Assembly (NCBI GenBank): GCA_026874595.1
Contig: CM049307.1
Location: 74,686,643-74,750,642 of the forward strand
Length of the DNA stretch: 64,000 bases
From: Sipunculus nudus
Taxonomy: Eukaryota > Annelida > Sipuncula > Golfingiida > Sipunculidae
Direction: 5' to 3'
Made by a program: the position numbers and the translations under genes. A model generated the notes under the pieces. It was not told where the DNA came from. It worked only from the letters and a program-made list of their open reading frames with translations, and searched no databases. Below are positions 46,274 through 58,386 of this stretch, in pieces (within the stretch, counting starts at the first letter, position 1; each line of letters begins with the position of its first letter).

Positions 46274-48363
46274 ACAAGGGACCCATGGGTCACGGCGCTC
46301 AGCTGAATGTGACAGATGTAATTGTATCAACATTGTTGTATTTAGGTCTGTAAGATTTCATTTTGACAGATGTAATTTTTTGTATTTATTATGTAGTTGA
46401 GCAGAATAGTAATATCGAAGTATCAGTTTTTCAAATATGTACAAGAATGTGTGTCTAAAATATTTCATTGGGAATGACCAGATGTTGTAATTTGCAGAGG
46501 AAGGAAGTGGAGATTTGCAAGTTTAAAATACACATTTAATAAATAAATAAATTATGGAAAAGTAGAAAACTGATATGTTTTGGGAAGCAGTTGTTGCTGA
46601 TGGGAGAGGAAACAGAATGTCTCAAAAACTATCTATTGATAAGAAATGGTACATTAAGCTAAAATAAGTTGCCATATTTGATCTGAATTGAAGAATAGGG
46701 GATTGTTGCCAATAATATCTTGTGATCTGACCATGTGTTCTCTAATGTTGAAACTGAAGCATTTAAACAGTTAGCAAAGACAAAATCTGATATTTCCATG
46801 GTCATTGGTTGGTTCTCTGACTGTCAATATTGAAATCGCCCATGATCACTATAGGCAGGTAGAAGTCAACTTGAGGGACTAAAACTTGGAGTTCAGAGAA
46901 GAAGTTACTGATGGGACATGCGGGTGACCTATAGAGGAAAACAATCCGAGTCTGACTGTGAATATAGAGAAGAGATGACTCAAAATCTGGTGTTGTGTGG
47001 TGGTGAAGGGTTACATGGGGACTCAGTTGTTCATGTATATAAATGGCTAAACTATGAGGTGGTCTTTTGTTGTTGTTCCTCTGAAAGCTATTTGACCATT
47101 TCTGATAAGTTTGTAATGAGGACAGAGAGATAAAAAAACAAAGCAAATCACTTTAATTCCCATTCTACTGAGGCAGAAAAATAATGAACGAATGTTTGCA
47201 TTATATCATTCTTTTAATACATCAATTTTTTGTTAAGGGAAATTTTGCACAAATTTTATAAATTTTACTATACATTTACAGTATGTATCAGTTATATTTG
47301 AAACTTTAAGATGATTAACAATTCTAAAATAGATCAACATTTATAGTTAATCTGCTCAGGCAACATCACATTATATACACAGATGTATTTATTTTTTCTT
47401 AAAATATATTTTTGAAATTTGCAAAATAATTAACATCTGAAAATAACACTTGATTCAGGAAAAGTTGTGTACATTTGATCCGAAACAACAATGCAATTAA
47501 AGAATGTAAATAATGCAACATATCTGGTTGGGCAGGAGGGGGGGGGTCAGGGTTGCCATGTGATTCTACATTTGTGACAGCCGTGTTGCATCACTAAAAA
47601 GTTAACCAAGGCAAGGGACCAGACATGGCTGGTCTGGAAGTTCAAAATGGAAATACATTAGAGCCTCAGAAAAACTTCAATAACTAGAACAATTTTAAAG
47701 CTTTTTCTTTCAAATTTCAGAATTTTACAGATTAAATATATATATACTAACTGTGAAAAGTATTCAAAGTTCAAATGTTTTTACAAGAAAGAAACATGCC
47801 ATGGTCAAACTTGGGCAAAATTTAAGGTACCAAATTTATATTTTTTGCTAATATTTAAAAAATTTAACAGATTTTGATCTAATTTTTGGTATACAATTTA
47901 ATTTTGATTAACTAAAGTTGTATTACTGAAAAAAAAGTCCCTAGGTTTAACATTTTTTGTCTTGAGAGACCATTGTGTTTGGGCCCATAACTTTTTTAAA
48001 TTATATAAAACAGACTTAATTTCTGGCATGTACATAGGAACTATATAGAGGAATATTTATGGTAAATATGAAGAAAACCAGATGAGTGGTATTGATATTA
48101 GGCAGCCCTGAAGTGTGAAAATAGATTTCTAATAAAAAATTGAGGTTTTTCCTTAATATCTCGAAGGAACGAAGTCCTATTGACCCAATTTTTGGCATAG
48201 TAGGAGATTTTAGGGACCTCTAACTGTATGCCGAATTTCAGATTTGTAGGTCCAATGGTGTTGGAACGTGCCAGTCTAATGGACGGACATCCGGGCGGAC
48301 GGACGGAAGACAGACAATAAACCACGATTATAGCTCAGATGACTTATAGTCAGCTGAGCTTAA
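46274..48363 (-). mobile_element. Family A element, copy A5, carrying an endonuclease relic
   Basis: The left end is AACAAGGGACCCATGGGTCA then CGGCGCTCAGCTGA. The right end is a GGACGGACGGAAGACAGAC tract, then CCACGATTATAGCTCAGATG, and the AGTCAGCTGAGCTTAAAA end. The right 600 bases match the left parts of A3 and A4 inverted. On the element's sense strand (minus) lies a decayed EEP-type endonuclease (46680-47146). It is the only copy with recognisable protein. Confidence 0.75.
46680..47146 (-). pseudogene. endonuclease/exonuclease/phosphatase (EEP/APE-like) domain relic
   Basis: A 114-aa minus-strand ORF (46802-47146) ends in IVIMGDFNID, the characteristic GDFN motif of the EEP fold, preceded at the expected distance by IVFLYRSP, the usual V-x-Y-R-x-P strand. 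It stops six codons after the GDFN block. In another frame about 60-100 bases on, ENTWSDHKILLATIP gives the (S)DH motif that closes the EEP domain, so a frameshift and a deletion have removed the linking part. EEP domains occur in non-LTR retrotransposons and in Helentron-type rolling-circle elements. Its place between family A ends favours the second. The N-terminal catalytic Asn/Glu parts are not visible. Confidence 0.7.
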
Positions 48364-49123
48364 AAAAAGTGGCAACTTTCATTGCAGGGTCCAAAGAAGG
48401 GGGGGGGGGGGGGGACCAATAGACTCAGTTAATCAGGATGTCTGACATATGGATGTGGAGTATTTTATCAGTCTACTTAATCTCCTACAGCTAGGGACTG
48501 TAGTCTTCCTGTAAGCTTGTGTGTAGGCAGAAAAAGCAAAAGTATAGCCAAACAAAAGTTTTATCAATATTTATTGAAAATATATGGAAATCACTAGTAC
48601 TGCAGTCCCATCAAGACTGAATTTTCAACCTTATATTTGGGAAAAACCTTTTTTTCAACTTTTTTGGGGGGAAAAAATTAAAAAATATCAGAAATTAGTA
48701 CAATTATTTGTAATCACAGAAAGATGCTTCTTTCCCTCTAGAGCAACTTAAAACAGGGCATTCATGCCACTGGAATAAAAGTATCCACAACAAATGACAA
48801 TGGAAAAATAGAAATGGAAGGATTTAAATGAAACATTCACATTTTACGATGAACAAATACTCTACATGTATATTAATCATAGTCCTTGAACAGCTGTTAA
48901 AATATAATGCACAGCAGGCACAATTATTTTAACCCTTCATCTACCATTTATGATGACTTATGGGACGTGACAGTATATGGACTTCCTAGATTTTTGCATG
49001 ATACACAAATCCATAATGTTACATGTTTCACTGAGTCCAACAGTGACCTCACTGAGTTTGTACAGGCAACATAATTTTTCCATTCATATACATGACAAGT
49101 AGAAACAGTATAAAATAAATGCT
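48364..49123 (-). other. region downstream of POLR2I
   Basis: Contains a G run at about 48401-48414. I could not fix the POLR2I poly(A) site; no good AATAAA lies within 300 bases of the stop on the minus strand, and the first clear one is near 48575-48582. Confidence 0.4.
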
Positions 49124-49186
49124 TCACTCCGTCCAGCGATGAGTACAGTCTGGTCGTGTACACACATAGTACAGCCTCATTCCCTC
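49124..49186 (-). CDS. POLR2I: POLR2I coding exon 5 (terminal)
   Basis: Acceptor TTTTGATTGCAG precedes it. It encodes the last 20 residues, [20 protein letters not shown], then TGA at 49126-49124. Confidence 0.95.
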   Translation of the reverse strand, partial: EGMRLYYVCTRPDCTHRWTE

Positions 49187-52100
49187 CTGCAATCAAAATA
49201 AAACATTCATAGTTAATGCGTGAACATCATACATTGTGTAATCCAGTGAAAGTCTTTTTTCACCTTAAATGTACAATAATTGACTAATTAATTGACTAAT
49301 TAACTCTTACTTTGGTTTATCCTTTCAATGGGCCACCATTGTACATATACAGAGCCTACACAGGGGAACCCCCCTGCCCTACTCTGTAAGAGTTCAGCCT
49401 TTGCATTGCAAGTGCATGGGATTCATGTTGAAAGCAGAGACTGATTTTGAAATAGGTGGATTTCCCATGCTTGTACACAAGATAAGACACATTTATGGGT
49501 GTGACCAAAAGGACATCAGCATTCAATGGCCTGATGTAATTCCCAAATAGTTTTCTATGATAAGTAGGAATCATAGCAAAGTGAAAGTGATAGTGTCTAT
49601 GACCGATTTCCATATAATTATATGATGAACATATTACATTCATGTCAGTTAAGAAAAAAAAAATATGTTCGCAGTGATTACAGTAATCTCTATTCGAAAT
49701 GTTCCTGTAACGAGATATTGGATGGGAAGGAACTGATGTTATCTCACCATATAATGTCAAAACCAAGTAAACATCTGTTCATTTCTCAAATTTTCTGCGA
49801 GATTTATGTGACAATAACTGAACAAAACTCATATAAAGCCACTGATATAAGAAGTATAAAATCAAATAAATGATGCAAATAAAATCATTTGGTCTACAAT
49901 GGTTCTTCATTTGGATATATTTTTATAATCCTTACATCAAGAAGTTTGATATAATATTTTATTCAGTGGGTGTTTTCAATAACCATAAACATTCATATGC
50001 ACAAACACTTCTACATGATATTATCTTCCATGATTAAATGAAGAATTATAAAATGTTGATTACCATATTAAAATTTGTATTTTATAAAATGTTGATTAAT
50101 CCTACCTCTGCCTTTGATGAATGAGACTGGAAGAAAACAGACTCTCTGTGGCCACATTTTGGACAAGGGTGGTCTTCTGTGCGGGGCAGTGTGGGGTCTG
50201 CTACAACGTCACCAATAATCTGTGTCAACTCACTGAAATATACAGGATGCAACTCTGTTAGAAACACCACAAACAGAAGAACTTAATGAACAACACTTTG
50301 TTCCCTATAGCTTGGACAGTATAATCTTGGTACATTACAATTATAAGCTTGTTGTGCATGTTGAGTGTAGCCATCTGATTTCACACTGACCAGGCGGTTG
50401 GGTAAACATATTAGCATGTGGGTTTGTTGTGTAGGATGTATTACATCCAGAACAAAGACTGGGCACTGATGTGATTAACTGGTGCAAGGTGTTACAACAC
50501 AGGCAAAATTTAGAAATGACTTAAATCTAGCAACACATGTTGTTTTATTCCTCCCTGAAAATTTGGGGCTGACAGTGTCAGAAATACTAAGTTTTTGATA
50601 AGATGTAAAATTTTAGTCACAGGGGTTTTCCCTCTATGGTGAGAGTATGGGACTCTGATAATCAAAGTGGTTGCATTTTTGAGCTGGTCATCTAAGAGCA
50701 AAAGAACTGGGACTGTGATCAAGTGGTGGTGATTTTGGGGTGGTCTTTAAACCAAGGTGGCCTTTAGTCAAGGTTTTACTGTATATTATTATCAGGACTG
50801 CTTTACAATTCCAAATCTGATGTACATGTGTTTAGAATATTCACATATGACTAAATAAAGAAAGAATTCCTTACTCAATGTCATGCTGGATTTTGTTGAC
50901 ATATACACAGCGGTTGTCTGCCTCTTGTTGATAATCACAGTTTCGGCACTGAAATAAATAAAAATAAATACAAGTAAAGTTGGTTTATAACTGCATCCTG
51001 ACATTAGCCTTTCCGAATGTTTATTATGTAACCATAAAACCATGTACTTTAATGAAATACCTAAATCAAGATATTACCAGACTTTACAGTATTCCTTAAT
51101 AATTAATTAGAAATAATTAATCAGAATTCATTATTTATAATATTAATTATTTACAAACTAAAATATGTTGACTACATGTATCTGCCAAAATCAGAGTGGA
51201 ACGGGTGAAGTGAGGCATGGATTGAGTAGCAACGGGAAAAGAGTGAAGTGTTGCATATTAGCATGGATGTCTGCAGCCGAAATGTGTATGTAGGTTGCAC
51301 CACCTACCACAAAATCCAGAAAGCTGTCCAAGTTGTATACATATGCAAAATAAGTCAATTGAACCACTACAAGTATATGAGTGATTTTAGCCCGTGGCAC
51401 ACAAACAGAGGGACACTGTGCAAAAATGGTTGCAGATGGTGCCACCAGTTTTGCGTATGATAAAGAGCTATGTGAGATCTATACACATGCAAAACTTTGG
51501 TCCAATTGGTTGCACGGTTCCCGAGATATGAGCTTGGATGTCTGCAGCGTAAACTAGAATGTAGGTGGCACCACCTGTCATAAAATCAAGAGAGCTGTCC
51601 AGGATGTATAAACCTGCAAAATTTTTGGCAGATATGTCAAACCACTGCCGAGATATGAGTGTTTTATCCCATGGCAGACAAACAGATGGACACTGTGCAA
51701 ATATGGTTGCAGGTGGCGCCACCATTTTTTGTGTATGTTTTAAAGCTATCCAAGGGCTACATTTATACCAAATTTTTTTCCTGATCGGTCAAACGTTCCT
51801 GAGTTATGTGGGTTTATGTGTGAATCAGATGCACAAATAGACGCTGGGCAGAGAGGAAAGGTCAGAGGTCAACAGCAATTAGTTAGGCACCAGTTCACAT
51901 GTGACCCGATAATTGGTGTAAGTTTCAGAAAAATCTGTCCAGTAGTCTCAGAGGAGTTCTCCGGAAACAAACTTCGTTTTGACGGATACAATAAATATTT
52001 TGCTTATTCACATAACTTTACAATGATAAATGTAAATAGGAATAGAGCTGGTTAATGTTGCAATGGTTTATGTTTAATTGTTTTAATCAGAAGGTTTAAA

Positions 52101-55100
52101 CTGAAAACATAATTGACAACAAGGATAGGCCTTTCAATAACTGTGTGCCAATGTTAAAGAGACTAATTAATTTGATGGGGGTCAAAAGACTGGCACGGAG
52201 AGTGCCTTGTGTCATTGCCATGGTAGTTTGTGCAAATGGTGTTCCACTGTAGTTGCAGGCATATGTATATATATGGAAAATTTAAATTTGGAATAATTAT
52301 ACAGTTAAATTACAGTTCTAGATATACCTGTCCATCTCTGACCCAGTGCTAACAAAAAGAATTTTGTGAATGCTTTTGTGATTTATAAATGTATTATATC
52401 TCTCTAAGGACAAAACTTAACTTTTCCATGAATGAATGTCACAAAAACAACTCAATTAATAATTAAAGAATTTTATTAAATCTTCTTAAGGATAGTTGCT
52501 TTTCCATTAAAGAATGCCAGATATACAGCTTAATTATTCATTGACGAAATTTATTATATCTTTTTAATGACAGTTACTTTTCTAAAAATGAATGTCACAA
52601 ATACAATTTAATTATTCATATAAGAGATTTATTAAATATCTTTAAGGATATTTAATTTTCCATGAATGAATGTTCTAAATACAACTTTAAAAGAAATAGT
52701 GAAGATATCTCTGCAGTCTGTGTAAGGAAAGCATGGTACAGTCCGTTCCAGTGCCCCTGTCCACCTGTTTTTTCACAATTATTCATTTGCGAATCAAAGA
52801 AAGCCAACACTTTTTGACCTGAGGGGAGAAAGAGGAAAAAGCGTAATTAACTATTATGGAAATAATAGCCTACCTCTATTAGGCTTATATCATTTTCCTG
52901 TAAACAATTTTAAACCATTTTTTGAGTAACTAGTCTATTCTGTAGCGACATCTTGCCACTAATCTGTGAAATGGGCATTTCAGGAAATAGTGATTACGTC
53001 ATAATAGACGTGACGTACTAACTAGGCACCGACATTCACGGGACCAATAGTCAAGAGCTGCATACCCCTGTTTACAGCGAGACTTGTATTCTCCACATGC
53101 ACATGCTTCACTGTTACGTCACATTACTTTATATCCATATCCAAGGAGGATGGACAATGGCCACTTATCAGGGACGCCATGAACCACGGATATATATGAA
53201 ACATGTCAACTAGGCTGTAAAGTAAATAATATTTTTTTTGTGAGTAGGAAAGGTACCAAAAATTTCACTTTTGCCTCTTTATGCCATCGGTGCAAATTTT
53301 GTTTGGCAAGTCTGTCTTATGTAGAGATAATCGCGAAAAATCAGGTGGACAGGGGGTACTGAACGGACTAAAGTCAAGTGTATACTTACTGCATACAGCA
53401 GAACTCTGTTTTCTTTGTCTTCTTTTGGATACAACATGTTGTTACTGTAAAACACAAAATATTGTTATATGTGAGAGGTATACATGTCTAATTAAATGTA
53501 GTGCTGGAGGATAAAATTATTTCCTAGAATATGTGTGAGTTTGGGGGGGGAGGGTATATTTAATGCCAAGTCAATCGAAATGTTAAAATTATAAGGTTTG
53601 TTTTATTCTGTCCCCACTTAAAGAGTTTCAGCACCAACAGATGATCCAAAGACAAATTATGCCTTTAGAGAGATGTTCAAGAAGACAGAACAACTTCATG
53701 AATGTGTTACACCGGTCTGGTTGGTGATCTGTTCTTATTTTGATGTAGATCGGAATATGGCTTCATAAAAGTAGCCTTAAAGTCGTAACAGGTTGATGAA
53801 GTGGAAACAAAATGGGAGCCTATTATAACATTTTAAAATTTTATTTAACAAGATGTTGTCAAGCCACCCACTAATACTGATCAAATGTGCTGTTATGGTA
53901 TACTGAATTAGCCATAACAATGGGACAGAATCCTTTGAATAGGAAGCTGTTTTTGTGGTGACCCAGATTACCTCCAGATTTGACCCAAAAATCAAACAGA
54001 ATCTTCCCCTAGTGACAGGTTAGCAATATCTTAAAGATGGAAGGTTTGCGATGAAAAGTTTGGCTTCAAATGCATACATATTCCTTTTAAAGAAATGTCC
54101 TGTGACCTTGACCTTTGCCCGTTTGACCCCAAAATCAACATGGTTCTTACTTTAGTGGTCAGCCATTTATAAGTTAAGTTTGAAACCAAAATATCAAACT
54201 TAACTGGAGTTATCATCTGGAAACTAATTTGTGTGGATGGACGGATTGACAGACAGACATACAAACAGACAGACAGACAGGGTGATTAGTATAGGGCATC
54301 GACTTGTGATCAATAAACACACCAGGTTTTGGGACACCAGATGTAATGACAGCTGAGAAACTGACATGATTGTTGTCATTTTATAGTAAGTAAATAGAAA
54401 AATATTTGTTAAAATAGGAAAAAATACAGGACGCGCCACCACATTTCAGGAACTGACAAAACTAGTCATGGTCAATATTCAAGGCAAGATTTATGACAAT
54501 GGCATGTGATCCCCTCATGGGTGACATGTGAACACCTCATGGGCACCATGTGATCACCTCATGGGTGTCATGCCCCTCAGGGCTGCATGTGGAGCCAATC
54601 TATTTATAGCTTTGGCAGACTGCCAACGGTATCAGATTTGGCAACAGGTCAAGAGTTCACTCAGTGCAGGCAGGTACAGATCAAAAGTTCACCCAGTCTA
54701 GCCAGGTGCAGGTCATGAGTTCACTCAGTGCAGTAGCCTGGGCCAGCAAATTTTTCACAGTTCACTTGTATACTTGTTGTATACAATAATTAAAATATGT
54801 TAGGTATAAATATGCCCAATTTCAGGTTGATATATCAAATTCTTCTATAGAAATAAGCAGGCACAAAAGTCACACACTGTGCAAATGTCATTGTAGGTGG
54901 TGACACTTGTCTTGTGAACGAGAAACCCATCAAAGACACATAGTCAGGTCAAAATATTAGGCCAAAACATTAAACTTACCTTAAGTCTGATGCATGGGGC
55001 TGACCACGCTTAGGTGAGAAAGGCAGTTGCCCCAAGTGAACTGTGAAAAATTTGCTGGCCCAGGCTACTGCACTGAGTGAACTCATGACCTGCACCTGGC

Positions 55101-58100
55101 TAGACTGGGTGAACTTTTGATCTGTACCTGGCTGCACTGAGTGAACTCTTGACCTGTTGCCAAATCTGATACCGTTGGCAGTCTGCCAAAGCTATAAATA
55201 GATTGGCTCCACATGCAGCCCTGAGGGGCATGACACCCATGAGGTGATCACATGGTGCCCATGAGGTGTTCACATGTCACCCATGAGGGGATCACATGCC
55301 TTGTGCTTGGCTGCACTGACTGAACTCTTGACCTATATCTGGCTGCACTGAATATACTCTCTTGATCTATTGCCAAATCTGAAACAGTTGGCAGTTTCTT
55401 AACCTATTTAAATATACAGACACAATCTTGGCCTGTTGGCAAATCTGTTTACACATACTGAAAGACTTTGGCTAAAATGCTTTTTTCAAGCTGAAATATT
55501 CATAAACTTTTTATCAAAATATCTAGAATAATAAAAGATTCAGTTCTTTCATTGTTAAAGGTCCAATAATTCTGCCAAAAATCATTCAAGTAAACTTGAA
55601 CAAAGGCCACCTATGAATAATTTTTGTGCCATGTAACAGAAGTTATAATTGAAACAATAATTTTGTAGAAGAACAGTTTTGCAGTCCTCAGTTTGAGTTA
55701 GACATAATAATGGCCATAAGACCAACTTAAGTTTTTCTGATATAATTGAAAGAACCATGTCCTAGAATAATTCTTTTGAAAAACTGAACAATTCAACTTG
55801 ACAGTTTCATCATAAACATTTTAAGCTGAAAGAGGCTAAAATTATGAGGTTTTTGCCCATAAAAACAGATCAATGTAGGTGGCACATCAAAATCTGCAAC
55901 TTCAAATATGAGTCATGTGACCAACATTTGCACAATACTTAGTTATGCTAGCTTCTGTCATTTCTGAGATAACTATGTCAGTATGCTTACTTGGACAAAT
56001 GACTGTTCAAATTCATTTACCTCCACTAAAATTCATCAAATGCAAACCATTTGAACAAACTAGAGAGTGCTTGCCTCTGGGATCATTTCTGTAAAATATT
56101 GAACAATCTGGCTGGACCTTTTACAAGAAGACTTTTAAAGGTTTTTCAGCTTTTCCCCTATAAAATCTAAGTAAATGCAGACAGCAAAAAAATAATCTGA
56201 ATCCCACAACATTTGATATTTGACAGGTAATTACATAAAATCTGGGGATGGTAGCTCCTTCTATTCCTGAGAAATTATGGGTTGATATACAGATGACCAA
56301 TGACCCCGTACAAAAAAAGTCAATGCAGGTGGCACCACCAAAACCTGAATTTCATATATGACTCATGTGACCAACACTGGCATAACATTTGGTGATGATA
56401 GCTCTGGCCGTTTCTGAGATTGTCATTTTAGTATTCTTTTTTGGAGAGATGACTAGGTTCAACTTCCTGTAATTCGGCCAAAATTCACCAAACTTGAACC
56501 ATTTGAACAAACTTGAGAGAGATGGTAAAAAAGATTATTTCTGTGAAATATTGAACAAATTGGCTAGACCATTTTGGAGGAGAAGATTTTTTAAGTTTTT
56601 TTAGCTTTTTCTCTATAAAATCTAAGAAAATGCAGATTTTTTTTCAGATGGCTAATTTTTTGCATTAAATTTCATGATGCTAGCTGCAGTTGTTTTCAAA
56701 ACAGTATGGGTTAACGTATATCTGTGATTGTAAACATTGCCTGGCATGAGGAATATCTAAAATCATAAATCTACATTTTTTAAAAGTTTTTAAAAAACAT
56801 TCTTGTCAATATTAACCAAAGATAACCTGAATCTAAATGTCTGGAGGCATGATGTAATAGGTGCTGATAAACTGGTTCCAGGCTAGATGTATCTGCTTCA
56901 CACAGCTAACATATATGGTAAAATGACTCAATTCAATCTTTATTATTCAGCAAAAATTCATTCTTTGGAATGATAAAAGACAATTATTATAAGAAATATT
57001 CAGGGGATTATTCTTGTAAAACATTAAACAAATTGGCCTTAGTGGCGTCAGTCAAAAAACATTTTGCAGGTTTATAACTCATATAGGAAAATAAAGCAAA
57101 ATGGCTAAGTTAAGCTTCCCATAACTCAGCCAAAAATCACTGAACCAAAACCATTTGAACAAACTTGAATTATCAACATCTAAGGATAATTAATATGTGA
57201 GATTTATGAATTTGACCCAGTGGTTTTTGAGAAGATCTTTGTAGCCACTGAGCTTAAATGGGCTGTTATGGCATATGACTAAATTCAGCTTCCCATAACT
57301 CAGCCAAAAGTCACTGAACTGAGACCATTTGAACAAACTTCAGAAAGCACTACCCTAGGATCATTCTTGTGCGATATTAAACAATTTGGCCAAATGGTTT
57401 CAGAGAAGAAATTTTTTGTAGCTGTCAGTATGATACGGGCACTGATGACCCCCGTTCAAAAAAGGCTTATGCAGGTGGCGCCACCAACACCTCAATTTCA
57501 GACATGACTCATGTGACCAAAATTGGCATAAAATTTGGTGATGACAGCTCCAGCAGTTTCTAAGATTGTAATTTTAGTATGCTTTTTTGGACAGATGACT
57601 AAGTTCAACTAGCTGTAACTCGGCCAAAAATCACCGAACTTAAACCATCCAAACAAACTTGAGAGAGATTTTTCCAGGGATCATTTCTGTGAAATACTGG
57701 ACAATTTGGCTGAACAGTTTCGGAGAAGGAGATTTTTAAAGCTTTTTTTAGCTTTTTCCCTATAAAATCTAAGAAAATGCAGTTAGCCAAAAAATAAGCA
57801 AAATCCGATAGAGTTTTTTAGATGACTAATTTTTTGCAGAAAATTTCTTGATGCTAACTCTTGCCCTTTTCAAGATAATATGGGTTAACTTACAGACCCC
57901 GGACGACGGACGACACCACACCATCGCATAAGCTCACAGGTTCGCTAAAAATTATATGTGATAATTTAGCGAGGAACACATATGTTGGTGCTCAAACATG
58001 GTTTGTAGCACACTGTACAGAATTATGTTGGTGAGCATCACTCCTACATGGTTGAGGATGTCCGGGTGTAATTATTTGGTTGTTTAAGCATTGAAGGGTC

Positions 58101-58312
58101 CTTAACAACAGCGTTATTGAGCTGTTCGTTCATCCACACCTGACGTTCCCGCAGAAAAGAAACCAAGAGCAGGGAAAGGGTACAGAAATTGTATCAGTCG
58201 CCCGTTTGCCACTCAACTGTAAACATTGCAGATTGTGTGTAGTTCAGGTACCATATTTTATTGAACTATTTGCAACTGGAACTTGTATAAAATCGAATAA
58301 AGCAAACTAAAA

Positions 58313-58386
<74 letters not shown>

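Noticed and set aside
49356-49766. 136-aa minus-strand ORF in POLR2I intron 4
   Set aside because: No domain or motif, composition like non-coding DNA, and it lies between well-defined exons of the same strand.
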